The notes under the pieces: generated by a model | The model's input: the letters and a program-made list of their open reading frames with translations, nothing else | What the model was told of the DNA's origin: nothing | Database searches by the model: none | In this document: one piece after another, positions 1-13,693 of the stretch | Layout of the letters: each line of letters opens with the position of its first letter | How positions within the stretch are numbered: position 1 is the stretch's first letter | NCBI RefSeq assembly: GCF_036370855.1 | Contig: NC_088099.1 | Coordinates: forward strand, 145,221,017 to 145,285,016 | Source of the DNA: Dromaius novaehollandiae | Lineage: Eukaryota; Chordata; Aves; Casuariiformes; Dromaiidae | Length of the DNA: 64,000 bases | Direction: 5' to 3' | Translations under genes and position numbers: made by a program

Positions 1-3000
1 AAGAAATAAATCATTACATATCTGGCTGCAAAATGTAATTCACCACAGACATGGGCCACTTGAGTTTAGCAGTAGCTTCTACTGAACAGAGTCCAAGTAT
101 ATCTCCTTCTTGGCCTCCTCTCTCTGTTTCGATTCTGTGCAGTATCAGTTAATCTCTTGTAGTTTTTTTCTTCTGGTGTCATGTACTATCTGAAAGAACG
201 CTCCCTAAATTAGCTCTTTGCTCACATAAAGAGTTATTCTCAGAAACAGGTAGGTGCATGATTTATGCTCCTAAGGAATAGGAGGAATGCTACTGCTTAG
301 AATATCATTCCACAGCTTATTCAATTACTCACATGCATTTGCTTCAGAGCTCTTGAAAGAAATATACCCATGTGACATGAAACATGTCCCCACTTTACAA
401 GAACAGTCTTCATCAAGGAAAATAACCTCCCTCCAATCTTGTGTTTTTTTGCAACGATGTTGAAACTTTGATTTGCTTCGTTTTACAATAAAAGATTAAG
501 ATGCAGGAGGGCATAGGTCTCAGATCCCCTCCCTCCCCCCAACACACACACTCAGGCAAACAACGTCAGGATATAGGAAGGGAAAAGGCACATCCTGCAA
601 GGACAGGGCATCTGTCACTCCTGAACTCAGAACCTGCTGAAAAGTGCTGTAGACCTCTGACCACAGCCTTGAAATCACAGTGTGGGTGGGAATCACCACT
701 CTTGAACAGCAGATACAAATTTTGATCAGTCTATTGACCGTGCAGGAGTCCAAAACTACATGTTGGTTGTACCGGCCTTTACCTGTCTCAGTTGTAGATG
801 AAGGGAATTAGTTAATGTAATAGACATTATTTGATCTTTAAAACCATGTAGGCAAGTCTTTTTCCATTAATGTTTTTCTTTAGTGTTCAAAAAACAATGC
901 TAAGCTGACAAGCTGTGCTTTCACCGATCTGGGTGTAATCTAACAAAGCAGCTGCACTCAGCAGGAACAGTGACTTCATCAGACAGCAAAATAAAAACTC
1001 TTTGGAGTGCAAATAAAACCTTTAAAAGAGAAGATTTTAAAACATAAGATTAATCTCCTTCAAGGTATCAGGATAAGGACAAAGATCCAATACTCAGGCT
1101 CAAACTGCTGATGAGGGAAAAGAGAAGACAGGGTTTTGTCTGTACCTCCTTTAAGGGGAGAGGGAGACTGCCCTCTACCACAGGAAAGAGATTACATGGG
1201 CCATCCCATTTCTTTCTGTTACTTCACAAGGTCTTAGAGGAGAATGGAAATGATCTTTTAAAACATAAATATACTTACATTAAAACAATATTTTACAGCA
1301 ATGTAATACATACATATTGTTTTTACAATAAATACACATGTATTTTCTATTTCTAAACCTACCACACATGTGCTACAATTAAACTGCTGCAAGAAAGAAC
1401 TTGTTAATGAAGTTAATTATAACTGACACAACTGACAGTTTTAAATACCTTGAAGTTTGCTTCAGTGTTTAAAGAAAGAAAAGCTAGATATGAACCCAAT
1501 TCAAAGCAGTATAGCATGAAAGGGCCACACAGAGAGAACTCCAAGTACATTATGTCCAATTCACCCTTGCACACAAATTTCAGATTTTTTACAGGAATTA
1601 TTAGGAACTGTAAAAATAATTTTAAATAATAATAAGCAATGTAAAGACCTGCAAAATGAAAACAACACGGACTGACATTTAGCTAAAACACTGGGGAGAA
1701 GAAAAAAAGCAGAAAAGACAGTGTAACGCCTTCTGATATCTTCCTTAAAACATACGATTTCTTAGCCTTAAGAAGATAATTAAGAAATCTAAGAAATGCT
1801 AGTACTTGGTTGCGAAAAATTAAATCCTCCCAAAGCTGGATCCCAAAAACTTGTAGCTGTATTTTGACAATGCCACGGGATCTTTTGTCTGTTCCGTTTT
1901 GCTTAATTACACTGTAAGTTTCTTGGGTCAAGGATCTTTACTTCTTTACATGGCCACTATTGGTATATTACCAGTAAAAACCTATATCATAGTAGTGTTC
2001 TTTTGTTTAAAAATAGGTAAAATAAAGAAAAAATGAACAAAATTATTTTAATGCTACTAATATTTACATAGCATTATCCTTCATTTTAGTCCTAAAAGCA
2101 TAGGGACCTTCACCCAAAAAACAAATAACCCCCTGCATTGTTATTGCTCTTCCAGGTATTTGTTGGCTATACTACTCACTATTGTCTACCAAACAAGTCT
2201 CTCCAAAACAGCAGTAACTGTCATTACCAGCACTACTTATAATATACATATTCTATAGAATGGGAGAGGTTCTGATCCCTGTAAAATTGCTGTAAATCTG
2301 GAGTGATTTTATTAATTCAATAGAATTGATGTCACTGAGATCACGATTTGGGCCAGCTCTTTCTTGTATCATCATTTACAGTAACTGTTGGAGAACAGTA
2401 TAACTTTACAGCAGAATTGCATGTATTTTACACATTCTATTCTTTATAGAGAGGCATGTTTTAACCATGCCATTATTTATATGCAACTGCTGAATTTAAA
2501 GCAGGTGACCTAATTCATTGTAACAGAATGCAATGCCCAAAGAGTCTGACTCAAAGCTGCCACGTACTTTTATTGGCTGGACCAGAAAATGTCTCAGGTT
2601 TCTCGCATCATTAAATGTCTTGAAAAGGTTTTTTCTGCCAGAGTTGCCAGAATTATTTGCATCTTGCACATGCCAAACTGAATAGGGAGCCAGAATTTTC
2701 CAAAAGCAGGGACCACAAAATTGCTTGGCTTTTGAAAGAAGGAAGAAATAAATTAGTCCATACGTTTTGATTCATATTGAGTGCTAATGCTTTTAATATA
2801 TTTTGCAGTGTTTACAATATGAAAATGTGGGTATAAAAGCAAGTAAAAATCACAGGAAAAAAAGACTAACTGGGAAATATGACACCTTTTAGTTTCTCTA
2901 TATAACACACTATTGTTGCATTCATTTTCTAGGGTTACAGGTAGTTCATTTCTTAAAGTACTAAGCTCACTTAGGATATTTGCTGGGGATTCTAAAATTT

Positions 3001-4368
3001 ACAGGAGGGGCTGCTATTTAATCTAATTTTAGAATGTAGTATTTTAGGAAGAGTCTGGCTCAGTAAGGCATAAATGTGGATGTTTCTCTTAATCTCTGCT
3101 GTTCCACACCCAGGCTTTCCAATCGGCTAAGATCTCCAGAGCAGCAGATTTTAGCCTGCAGTCACAAAACAATGAGTGTCTCAAGACGATGTCTATTGGT
3201 CATGAGAAAGACAAATAAGAAAAGGAAATCTGCTGTCATTTGGCTTAAATTTGTTCTACAAGAATTGAAAACCACTGGTTTTAAGTTAATAAAAAGCCAG
3301 ACTGTGAATGATACTCTATGTATTTTGACATATTTAAAGGCTGGCCTTGTAAATGTTGTCTGGAGAAAAGTTTCACACTGATAAAACCTGGTGCTCCCTC
3401 TCTCTGCCACCTCTTCTCCCATGTTCTGGCTTTGTTTCTTCTTCGTTTTTTTCCCAATACATCTTCTGCAGGCCATTTCACAGTTCTCATGTTCACTGAG
3501 ATTAGGTGACCTTTATGGGGAGGTAGGTAATGTAACATCTCCCAGGGGCTGGAGAGATCTGATTAGATCTACTGTTAATGTGTATCATGAATCCCTAGTG
3601 ATGGGTCATGTCCAAAGACCCCAACCATGCTACGTTTTCATATTCTGAGTTTTTCATTTAACCACTCAATTATTCTAAAAAATTAGCAAAGGAAAGTGAT
3701 TCTAAGTCATGAACTGTCAGCAGATGAAAAAGCTGACCAGAAAACTGCCTGATGAAGTACAGGCAATGGTCAACAGGAGAGATGAACCTTATGTTTTTAA
3801 AATATGACAGCCACAAGTTAACTGCCATCCCTGTCCTCTGATTTTGGGCAAAACAGGAAAAATCAGCTTCTCATTATAAAGAAAATTAACCTGACAAAAT
3901 GAAGGGATTAGCACTGAGCAATGTATTGAGAAGATCCATTTCCTTAGCTGCTGATTTAATTAGCTTCAGTTCAGTCATCATTACACACACCACACATAGC
4001 AGGTTACACATAGCTGTAACCTGATAGATTGGGAAAAGTTAGCTCTGACAGGACCTCCATGGACCAAAATTTATTTTTTCTAAGCAGTGAAAATAAGGTC
4101 TTTTTTTTCAATGCAGCAATCCTGTAGCAAATATTTATTTTATAACACTTAGATAAAGTAAATCTAGTACCCCAAAAGTAAACACCTTTCAACAGCTGCT
4201 AACCTGTCTACAAACTTTCTCTCATTCCTGCCTGCAAATGGCAATGTCCTTTTCATTATAAACTAACTTAGCCAAGGTTTGGCGAGCTGCTCACACCTTT
4301 ATCATTTGTATCTGAGATGGCTTTTGATGGCATTTTTCTTTTTTGTTTTTTGGTTTTTTACAACTTAC
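1..4368 (-). other. MATN2: MATN2 intron 2 (partial)
   Basis: This is AT-rich, non-coding sequence downstream (on the minus strand) of the MATN2 signal-peptide exon. Its 5' splice site is the GTAAGT read on the minus strand at 4368-4363. I looked for the next expected exon, which should open with a short cysteine-containing linker and a von Willebrand A domain carrying a DxSxS motif, and did not find it, so that exon probably lies left of the window. Apart from a hairpin-type repeat relic near 2271-2354, nothing coding can be supported. Confidence 0.6.
2271..2354. repeat. Hairpin-type (MITE-like) repeat relic
   Basis: The sequence runs from a 'tctgatc' start through 'gtaaatctggagtga' and a near-palindromic centre ('attcaatagaattgat') to 'gagatcacgatttggg'. 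This resembles an amniote interspersed repeat with two roughly complementary arms built around 'tgtaaatctggagtaa'. A similar arm is seen at 58557-58622. The family assignment is from memory of its appearance and is not certain. Confidence 0.4.
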
Positions 4369-4536
4369 CAAGCAAAGCTTGTGAGTTAACATCCCTTCTT
4401 CGTATGAAATGTGCTCCAGGAAGATCTCTTGCCATGACTGAGACAGTGGAAAGCAGAGTGTGTCCCAATAGCAGAAAGAAACATGTAATCATTTTCTTCA
4501 TTTTCAGGAAAGAGAGGGACATTCAAGGATGCAAAA
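4369..4536 (-). CDS. MATN2: Matrilin-2, first coding exon (signal peptide)
   Basis: On the minus strand a strong acceptor (a long pyrimidine run, then TTACAG) precedes position 4536, and a consensus donor G|GTAAGT follows 4369. The first ATG is at 4501-4499, giving 44 codons plus one base (phase 1). The peptide has a lysine pair at residues 2-3, a hydrophobic core at about 5-22, and a likely signal-peptidase site after V-M-A (residues 22-24). A basic RRR follows at 34-36, then a QALL ending. Human matrilin-2 has the same plan: a KM near the start, a CFLL-type hydrophobic core, a short basic propeptide and a TALLES ending before the first von Willebrand A domain. Matrilin-2 is a secreted, filament-forming extracellular-matrix adaptor. 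Its position downstream of LAPTM4B on the same strand matches the known human gene order. Bases 4502-4536 are 5' untranslated. No vWA or EGF domain is inside the window, so the assignment rests on this short peptide plus synteny. Confidence 0.75.
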
Positions 4537-6607
4537 CTGTAATAAAGGAAAGAAAGAGATGAGCTCTCTGATTATAGAAGAAGATACACTGTAACCATCC
4601 AGTTGCATTGCCTCCCTGCCATCACATACATGCAGATGTACTGGCATGGAATAATACTTACACCTTCAAGAAAGAAGTCTCTACACAACAGAGTAGCACT
4701 TAGGAGACCCTGCAGAGTTTATGCATGTTATAGTTAAAATCATAGTTAACATTTCAGATGTATCAACTCTTACAATCATTCATAAGAATCAAGTATATTT
4801 AAAGCAAGGAAAGAAACTTTTTTTCAGTGAGCCTCTCAGCATAAATAGGTTTGAGGAGAACACAAATTATTCTATTCAGCCTCCTGTGTGTTGTGCTTTT
4901 TGAGAGATGCTTTCTTCAGAAATTTCTGGAGAAGAAAACAAGAGAGAAGAGAATACATGCCAGAAGCAGCGACTATTAGTGTGAACTGGCGACAGCTGAT
5001 GCTTCATTATTCAGAAGAGTGTCCATGGTTGCTAACATGGAGATAACAGTGCAAAATGAAGAGATCTTGTTTACTCAAGGAGAAGGCTCCTGAAGACTGA
5101 TAATGACATAACCTAACCATAGGTTAAGGAGAAGTTTTGTCATACAGAAGAAAAAATTAACTGGCAAGATTCCTAGACCAAGAGATGATTCACGTCCAGG
5201 TTGACACATCATCAGAAGCCATAGCTGACTCTGCCCACAAGCAAAAAGCTACCACTGACATGCTAAATGCTCATCTTTTGGCCAGGTCCCCTGTCGGCAG
5301 GCTTCCACAGGTGACTATTCCTTCTACCTTCCCCCAAAATTTCAATGTTGTGGGTCATGCAGAGCAACTCAGAGGAGCTAGATTCAGCCTTGGAATTGGT
5401 GATATGATGAATCTGAATCAAGAGCTCTCCTAGGTGTGCAAGAAGATGGGTAAAACTACCCACTTTTACAACAAAAAGGAACATTCTACCTGAAAGAGAG
5501 CAGCAACTTTACAAGCAGTGCACACTTTAATGGCAATTATTAGCTAAATAACTAGGAAGTTGAAAACAATTTTAATATAGGAGTCCTAAACCTGATAGGT
5601 AGAATTACACAAAGCCACAGATCTGTAACAGAAGACAATTAAATGCCCCAGCTCAACAAGAGAATTAAATTTTTCTTTCCCACCATGAGGTACTCACTGG
5701 CAGAATATGAGATTCTGAGTAAATCTAATCTAATAAAGGAATTTTTATACATTATTCTTAATTCTGTCCAGCACAACTACTACATGCTGTTCTATCTATG
5801 TATATCTATTTTTTTCCTTTTGTGTATCCTACTCAGCATTCCCAAGTATGAACATAATGTTCTGGTGTATGTGCCATCGAGTAAACCAGACTGAAGTTCC
5901 GGCCTTGCTTAAATGTTCAGTATTGTTCAGTAACTGGCAATATGTGAGTTAAGAGTATTCAAATTAGGGAACAGATTTATGGAAACGGTTGGTACTTAGA
6001 ATAGTGGCCAGAATCCAACAAACTTTTGGAATCTGAGCAACATGGACACTTGGATGGCGTTACAAGTAGTGTTTCCGGTGCTCGAGTCAAAACAGATGGC
6101 CACTGCAGACAGTGTACACCAAGGAAAATGGGACAGCCTTTTGCTGAAGGCAACAGTTGTTACTGCTGGAGCCTACCACTGAGAGCTACTCCCAGGCTGT
6201 TTTCTCACTTCTCAGGACATCAGCAACAAACTCTGAGCTCTGCAAGGGGCTCTCCCTTCTCTCTCCTCATACAGAAGACAAATGGGTCTCAAGGACACAT
6301 GTTGGTTCTAGCACCAGCATTTTGGAAGTGTAGAAGCCATGCTCAGTGAACTAAGGAGTGTAAATAAGTATTTCTCATAATTATCTGCAAGGCTATCACA
6401 GGAACCATGCATGAACAGCTCTCATGAAAGGGTCATCTGGCTGTTACCTGGTTATCAATGGCATCACTCATCCCTCCTTCCCATCTTTCCGAAACAGCTG
6501 TGGAGATCAGGCTAATCTCTAAGTAAAGCCATTTTACCTACTGCTGCTGGCACATTAATGAAGAACCAAATACAGTGTGGCAGACTACCTTCGCAACACG
6601 TCACTGA

Positions 6608-6641
6608 ACCATCAAATAGGAACACAGTGCCAAAGGAAACT
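6608..6641 (+). repeat. 34-bp dispersed direct repeat, copy 1
   Basis: This segment and 8080-8113 share a pattern of about 34 bases, including an identical 19-base stretch, 'cacagtgccaaaggaaact'. Differences in the first half are transitions. The similarity ends abruptly on both sides. Confidence 0.55.
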
Positions 6642-7063
6642 GTAAGAAGTGATCCAGGACAGTTCTACTAATTCTGCAAAGCACTCCAAACTGGATACTC
6701 TTACATTCTGCCATTTAACCTATTTTACACCTTTGTGGCGATTTTTGATGTTTAATAGTAATTTCACATTCACTAGACTCACAGCCTCTCAAGCAACTTG
6801 AGAAGTAAGGGGAGAAAAAGCTTTTGTTTGTTGTGATTTTAAATATTTGAATTCTACTAGGAAAATGTTTATATAACATGCAAATATCATAAATTAGCTA
6901 AACAACTAAACCAAAATGCCTAAGTAATCATTCATCTGATGTCACTGAATTCTGAAATATATTAAAGAAGTACAGGTAAATTTTCAATTTTGCATGATTT
7001 CACCAGTCACTTTTGAAAAGTAAGGGATACTAAAGAAACAGAAGAATTGAAAAACAATGTCTA

Positions 7064-7080
7064 TTTTTTTTGGGGGGGGG
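7064..7080 (+). repeat. T8G9 homopolymer junction
   Basis: Eight T are followed directly by nine G, then further T-rich sequence up to about 7098. It is low-complexity and non-coding. Confidence 0.9.
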
Positions 7081-8079
7081 TGTTTTTGGTTTTTTTTATA
7101 CAAACTTCACATAACTTCTACTGTTTAATACTATCTCATTTTGATTTGAAAACCTTAGATCCTTAGATCTCAATAGCTTTACCAGTATGATGACTGGAAC
7201 ATAAGCGTACATATAGTTCCACCAAAAAACATGCAAAGCTGAGAAAACAAACAAATAATAAATCACCTATTATTATCCACATACTCCTACCTCCAAAAAG
7301 TGTTTTAAACTAGTTTCAAAATACAGAGGAGAGCTTTAATTCTCTCATATTACAAGTTTTGATATACAAGAGTATTTTAAAATAAAAATTAAAGTGAAAT
7401 AGAATCATCTTCAATGAGAAAAACTGACGTGTTCCTAAAGCCAAAAGCTGTATATTTGAGAAAAGGCACCACTGAGCCAAGCCTGTTTTCTTCTCCTGCC
7501 ACCTTTTCATACACACTGAAAGTTTCTGTACTGTTCTCCTGTGGTGGTGAGAGGCTGGCCTTGAATGCTTTGCTCTAGCTCCAGGTACATATTTGTGTCT
7601 TCTGCTCCTTGCATTTTTAAATGGCCAATTTGCATTGTGTCTGCAGGGCTTCCACACAGACAGTCCTCCCACAAGTCTTTTTTTATTTTCTGGGTCTTCT
7701 GCAATGTTCCCTGTCTTCATTCTGGAAACTGGATGCTGTTCACTGCACCACATTTGATATTTAACACCTCATTTTCCTAGCAGCATAAGCCAGGCTCCTG
7801 GCACCGCCCTTTGTGGCTGTGCATTGCTGGCTAACTCTTGCTCTACCAAGCTGAAGACATGTTCCCAAAGTACCAAAGTTACAAACAAATATTTTAGTGG
7901 ATATTTGGAGAACATATTTCAAGCACTTCAATTCCAGCTGTCACAGCAGGGGTATTCATCATTATACCACCAGGAGCCAATTCACCTAGGCAGAACCACG
8001 ACCAAGTTGTACGGTGAACATCCCAAACACCTCAAGAGCAAAGAACACCCACAGGAGGTGTGGCAATAGCTGGGGCTCA

Positions 8080-8113
8080 ACCACCAAACAAGAGCACAGT
8101 GCCAAAGGAAACT
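8080..8113 (+). repeat. 34-bp dispersed direct repeat, copy 2
   Basis: Second copy of the element at 6608-6641, in the same orientation, about 1.47 kb away and inside the same MATN2 intron. Confidence 0.55.
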
Positions 8114-9847
8114 CCTCTGGCTCCAGTTCTCCATTTACCTATTCATGGAGAGAAGATGAAGAGGGCTGCATGCAGGGCTTTCATGGCAACCTGGGGGCAG
8201 GCAGCGCACCACAGCGCTCTGCTGGACATGCTAGGAGAATCCTGAGAGACGTGTCCAACAGTGAACAGGCAGCTGCTGCTCACAGAGATACAATCTGGTA
8301 AGGGCTGCTGGCAATATCTGCAGCCATCCTGCGGAATTTTGGTGTAAAAGAGGAGAATTTTCCCAGAATACGGCAAGTGGCTATACAGGCTCTCTTGTTC
8401 TTTTCAGGCTTCCCTTGCTTCCCTAACTGACTGCTAATCAAGAGAAAAATGAAAACACGCTAAATAGGAGATAGAGATTTCCTTGGAATTTCCTTATCAG
8501 TTTTACCTGTGCTTACTTAGCTACACACCCACACAACCAAACGATTTTTCTGATGCACTGTAATGGATTTTCAGTTTTCATGAAATGCAGTTTAAGAACA
8601 TTCAAAAATGGAATTGTGACTTTATCTTTAAAATACGTATTTCCTTCACTTGTCCACATTAAAAGTCAAGAGAAGTCTGTTCTACCCTTTCAAATATTTT
8701 TTCCTGGAAGTCTTCTTATAAGGGATTGATGGCTGTGTTTTAGACAGAGACACTACTGAATATTCAGTGTCACTGGTGACAAATGAATGACCCTCATCGC
8801 ATGGTGCATATTATTCAAATTTGTCCTCTTTCATGTGATAGCTTTCAAATAATGGCAGGAGAGGAGAGATGCTCTATGGTGCATGCTGAAGTCAGTGTCC
8901 TTCTGGATCTTACTGAACTTGTGGGAAGGGAGCGATGCCTACAGATTTGTTGGTAAGCAAGAATTCTAGCTGGTCAGTTAAGTTAAGCCTTGCTATTTCA
9001 CTTCTGAAATTCATCAGAGCTCTCTGTTTTCATGAACACTTTGCATAAAACACTCATCAGCACTTAGAAAATTTTGGGACATAGAATCAGGAAACCCCTT
9101 CTCTGGCCTGGAATGCCCCCACCTTTTCATTCAGATACCTTAAAAATGTACCTGTCTTTTCTGGGCAGCTCATGCCAAAAAATAAATTGGGAAACCAACA
9201 TAGTAAAATGCTTCAGCTTATGCCTCCCACCCCTCTGGATGGTCTCCTTTGTCATCTTGCCATACAAATTCCTTTCCAAGTGCTAAATCAGACCCACAAG
9301 CTCTGTGGTCCCTGGCCTTTCCACCTTCCCCAGGTGCCATCAGAACCGGCAGAAGGCACTGAAAGTGCAGTTCTCGGCAGTTCACCATCTTTAGTAACTA
9401 CAGACAACATCCTTCTCTCAGGCCTTATACAGTTTCTCATCCTAGATGGGAAGGAAAACACTGTAGAGGCTGCCTCCAGCTTTCCTCGTTTGACAGTTAA
9501 AACAGACAGCCATTTACTTTCCGTAAGCTGCCAGCAGAGCTAACTTTGATGTTCTTAAGTTATAAAGATCATAAACGTATACAAAGGAAAACATTCTGGA
9601 GTTCTTTCAGCACTCCTCATTATCCACCCATTTTTAAGATAACAGGAAACTGTGATTAAATCTGAAGAGCTGAAGTTAAAGAAACCGCAAGTGATCTATG
9701 TAAGTCAATAAAATCATAGTCCATGTTCCCAAAATAGCAAGCACGGTTACTTACATTTAAGCTGATACCTACTTTGGAAAACCAATCAGCTCTATTACAT
9801 GCAAGCTACAAAGTATTCCATTCTCAATCCCATCACCTCAAAAGTTA

Positions 9848-9865
9848 AAAAAAAAAAAAAAAAAA
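9848..9865 (+). repeat. Poly-A run (A18)
   Basis: Eighteen consecutive A. No retroposed body is recognisable immediately upstream, so it is listed only as a homopolymer. Confidence 0.9.
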
Positions 9866-11590
9866 GACAGACAGCAGGCACTTTAAGGCCCTGTTAATTA
9901 TCAGTTAGAACATGTTCCAAGGTATTTCACTATCCACAAGCCAGCACATGCATTACTAATCTATTACTCATTAAAATCACTGTGTGTGGTAGGGGTATCA
10001 GGACATGCAGTAATAATAATTTCATCCATCTCTCTCTAGACCAAATTGCTGATACAGGCATTTACCAGTTCTGGAAAATGACTACAGAGTCCATCACAGC
10101 CCAGAATCTATTCTACTGGAAAATATCTGCCACTAGCTCTGCAGGTGTTGTGCGGGGGCAGTTGGCCACAACTGGGAGGATGATATTTAGAGCTTTAACA
10201 AGAAGCACCATCATGCCTTCATCCTTACAAAAGACCGTTTTACTGGCATCCCATTACCACCAAAAGATAACTGGATTTTCTGTGTAATTTCCTTCCTCCA
10301 CAAGCAGGGCTTCATTAGGCTCAGCAGAAGAGGACAGGTAGAATTCCCTGAAAATCATGGTTATCAAATGTATCTCACTGATATGGTCAAATCATTAAGA
10401 GGGAACAAGGTTGCAGGTGCTCCATGTGTATAAATGCCTCATCTCCTCCAAACCCTGGTGGCAGGCATGGTGTGCAGAGTTATGCACGAAGCTACTCTTC
10501 ATCAGTCTAAAATAATGAGTTCCTGGAGAGTAAGAGTAACCCAAATCTGCAGTGGATTTAGGACCAGAAGTTGTGTACTCCAGCACAAGAAGACTGGGAC
10601 TAATTCTTTGCCTGGATCCATGAAGGTCTACGTCCTGACAGGGAAGTTCCAGGGGCACCGATTGTTCTTTTGTGTCTAGAAAAGAGCACGATCCCAGCAC
10701 GTGATGGCAATCTGCCTGCTCCAGACGTGCCTGCATATAGGTGGGTACAGGGTGACAACCACAAATTCACAAAGTCTTCCAGACTGGTTTCACATGTTCG
10801 CATGCTGTCCTTGTCTAGCACCTATCCCTACTTCAGTAGCTAGGAGAACCTCCAAGATCTCTCCGAATACCAGATACCCCTGCACTCTGTGGCAACTGGG
10901 CTGCGGCTGAAAAACTCCATCAGCAAACTCATCATTCTGACTGCTGCTACAAATGCCTAAGACTGAGTTGTGTCCTGGATTAATAAAATCACACATGACA
11001 GCAGACTAAAACAATTTACACCACAGAAAAGTGAAGGAAAGACCTGAAATGCACTACAAACCACCTCCTAGAAGGGAGGTGAATGACATTAGGTAGTCAG
11101 CCAATTACTCTCACAAACCCAGCACTGTTGCCTGAAAACTCGTACGTAGAGTATGGCTGAAGGTGCTGCAGCATACATGACGGCAACCACGCACTGGAGC
11201 CTGTTAGAAAAGCACTGCGAATAGGGGGAGAACAGCTTGCCTATTCAGGCACAGCAGCCAGATATGCACATGCAGGCCGTGATGGGTATACACACCAAAA
11301 CATAAAGCATATCAGAGAAAGCAAAGAGCACCACCCCAGTTCTGCATTGTGTTATTGTGAGATGTAAAAACCAGAGTAACACTTCTTCACCATTAGCTCA
11401 GTCACCTTAGGAGCTTAGAGAAAAAGTATTTAGCATATTTTCTTTAAGAGTATATACTACATGTATAAATTAATTTTCTATAACTGATGAAATAAAGAAC
11501 ATTAACGGATCTATTAGTTATTTCTAAATAACTTATCTAAATCCCATATCAAGTTCCTGATATCACTGTGGTAAAAGTAATAACTAATGG

Positions 11591-11665
11591 ATCATAGAAT
11601 CATAGAATGATTAGGTCAGAAGGGACCTCTGGAGTTCACCAGGTCCAACCCCTGCGCAGAACAGA
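11591..11665 (-). mobile_element. CR1 LINE 3' terminal fragment
   Basis: The segment opens with 'atcatagaatcatagaatga', which is the reverse complement of the short tandem repeat that ends avian CR1 elements. It continues with 'agaagggacctctggag' and 'aggtccaacccctg', the usual CR1 3' untranslated sequence. The element is therefore in minus orientation and cut off on its 5' side near 11665. It is a dead fragment inside MATN2 intron 1. Confidence 0.88.
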
Positions 11666-13693
11666 AGCTAATGACCACTTCAATCATTTCAGAAACTTAC
11701 CATACAACAGTTAACAGTGATGTTGTAAAACAGTGCACTCACAGTACAGTTTAGTCTGCATACTTTCCAGTGGTCAGACACCAAGATACAACAGCAAGAA
11801 TTCTTATTTTATGACAGTATCCATCTCCATGTTATGATTTTCTTCAGTTGCCACTTGGACAATAGACCTTTTCATTAACTCGTTCTTTCGGAGCAAACTC
11901 ATTTGCACTTTCTGGTTGCGAGTATGGTCTAGGCATCAGAGTTTCCACAAAGTTCCCAGAAGTGTAGCATGGGAAAACTGAGAAACTTTGCTTTTACCAG
12001 TCTGAGTAGATATTATATATTAAAGCATATATTATGTGACATATAATATGTATGTGGGTTGCTTAGTTTTGTCTCTGTAAGGTACAGTAACAAACCATAA
12101 CAGACTGCTACTAATTGCAAATAGAAAGGTTTTCTTTAAAGAAAAAGGTGCAGTACTTCTAAAATGTATGTGAAAACCCACACTGACCCCGGTACAGTAA
12201 AACAGTAATTTGCTCTGGTAAAGCAATAATTTGGGGATATAAAACACTCCATTCCAAATACTCCTTACTCATGATGAAAACACAATTTAACAATATAAAA
12301 AGGAGCACACTATAAAAAGAAGCTTATTAATAATGTTCAAATTATAATTAAATAGCAGAGGTTGGTGTTTTACTCTCCCATGGAGACAGTTTATGTCATG
12401 CAAGAGATTTAGATCTGATTACCCTTCTCCTAGTTTTCATGAACCGACCTGAAACATCTTTTACAAACACAGTTAGGTCCCAGTTCGTAAGCACTAGAGC
12501 ATGCGCTGGTTTGTTCATGAGAAATCCTAGCGAAGTCAAGGGGAAAATTCACATAATTAATCAAGTGTGTGAATATTGTGTGCAGGATTTAGGATCCTAG
12601 TTGCAGCCTATGTAACTGAGCTGTACCTTTTCTTAAGAAATAAAGATAATTTGATGTGTATATTTTGATACTATGAATATATTTTAATAATTTGATGAAT
12701 ACATTTATAATGAGATTAATAAAGAGTACATTAAGAAAAGTTTAAAAATCTGGAGTTCAAAGCTGACATATCTATACAAGCAGTGTATCATTCAAAAATG
12801 ATTTTGGTATCAAAAGCTTCAGGATCTTGTGGAAATGATGGCCCCAAAAGGAAACCCAAGCATTTAGGAAGCGTTATACAAGTGACAGGCTGCATTCTTC
12901 CCTCTGAGTCAACACTAACCCGCTGTCGAGCATAATGTTAGGGGTCAGACCGCTGAAATACTGTCTTCCGAAGCAGGAATATGTGGTCTTTAAAGATCCC
13001 ACAACAATTTTTATAAGATTAAAGAGCCCCATCCAGCTTGGGTTTCCAGGGGGAGCATGCCACATGCAGCGAGCCGCCCCCGGCCCCTGCCCGCTCCAGC
13101 GGCCGCGCTGCTGTCACGCAGCCGGGCGGCTCCGGGCTGCTGCAGCTCCCTGGCTGCGGGCTGACCTGCCCCGCTGCGAGCTGCTAACGACGCTTGCAGG
13201 CTGCCCGCTAAAGCATGCCCCTCGGTAACGTTTGGCTCCACTTATGCACTGGTTTAAAATTAATTATTTTTGTTTTCTTACAGCACGTAAGCTGTTGCAT
13301 GAGTTACAAAAACACGCAGAGGGGGAGACGGCACACTGGGACTTCCCCAGCCCCAAACGGCCCGAAGGAAGGCGCAGCATTCCGCCCCCGGCTGCAACGC
13401 CAGCAGCCGAGCCCCGCACACCGGCCCGGTGCAGCCCAGACCCCTGCCCGCTCCCCGCCGGGCCCCCGCCCGCCCCGCTCCCGCACGGCCCCGTCCCCCC
13501 GCCCGCAGCACCGCGCCGCGCCCGGCTCCCCCGGGGCCAGACCTCCGCCCGCGCCGTGCCCCTGAGCTGTCACCGGTGCCGAGCGAGGAAGCCGGTCGCC
13601 GGCCCCCGCGCTGCAGCGCCCCGGACGCCGCCTTTGCACGCCGGGCGGGGAGGCAGCGCAAGGCGCGAAGCCGGGCGGCAGCGCCGCGCTTAC

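Larger units (their letters stand above)
4537..13693 (-). other. MATN2: MATN2 intron 1
   Basis: This 9.2 kb intron is inferred between the CpG-island donor at 13693 and the acceptor at 4537. It is AT-rich and holds no supportable exon. Contents I can name are a T8G9 run at 7064-7080, a 34-bp element present twice (6608-6641 and 8080-8113), an A18 run at 9848-9865 and a minus-oriented CR1 3' tail at 11591-11665. The rest looks like unique intronic sequence. Confidence 0.5.

Noticed and set aside
7316..7753. 145-codon minus-strand frame in MATN2 intron 1
   Set aside because: It overlaps other open frames on both strands, ends in an AT-rich low-complexity tail, and no domain is seen.
13255..13290. 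Plus-strand acceptor-like 'tttttgttttcttacag' followed by CAC and GTAAGC
   Set aside because: It is a good acceptor sequence, but on the strand opposite to MATN2. No plus-strand exon can be supported and the donor is only three bases on.
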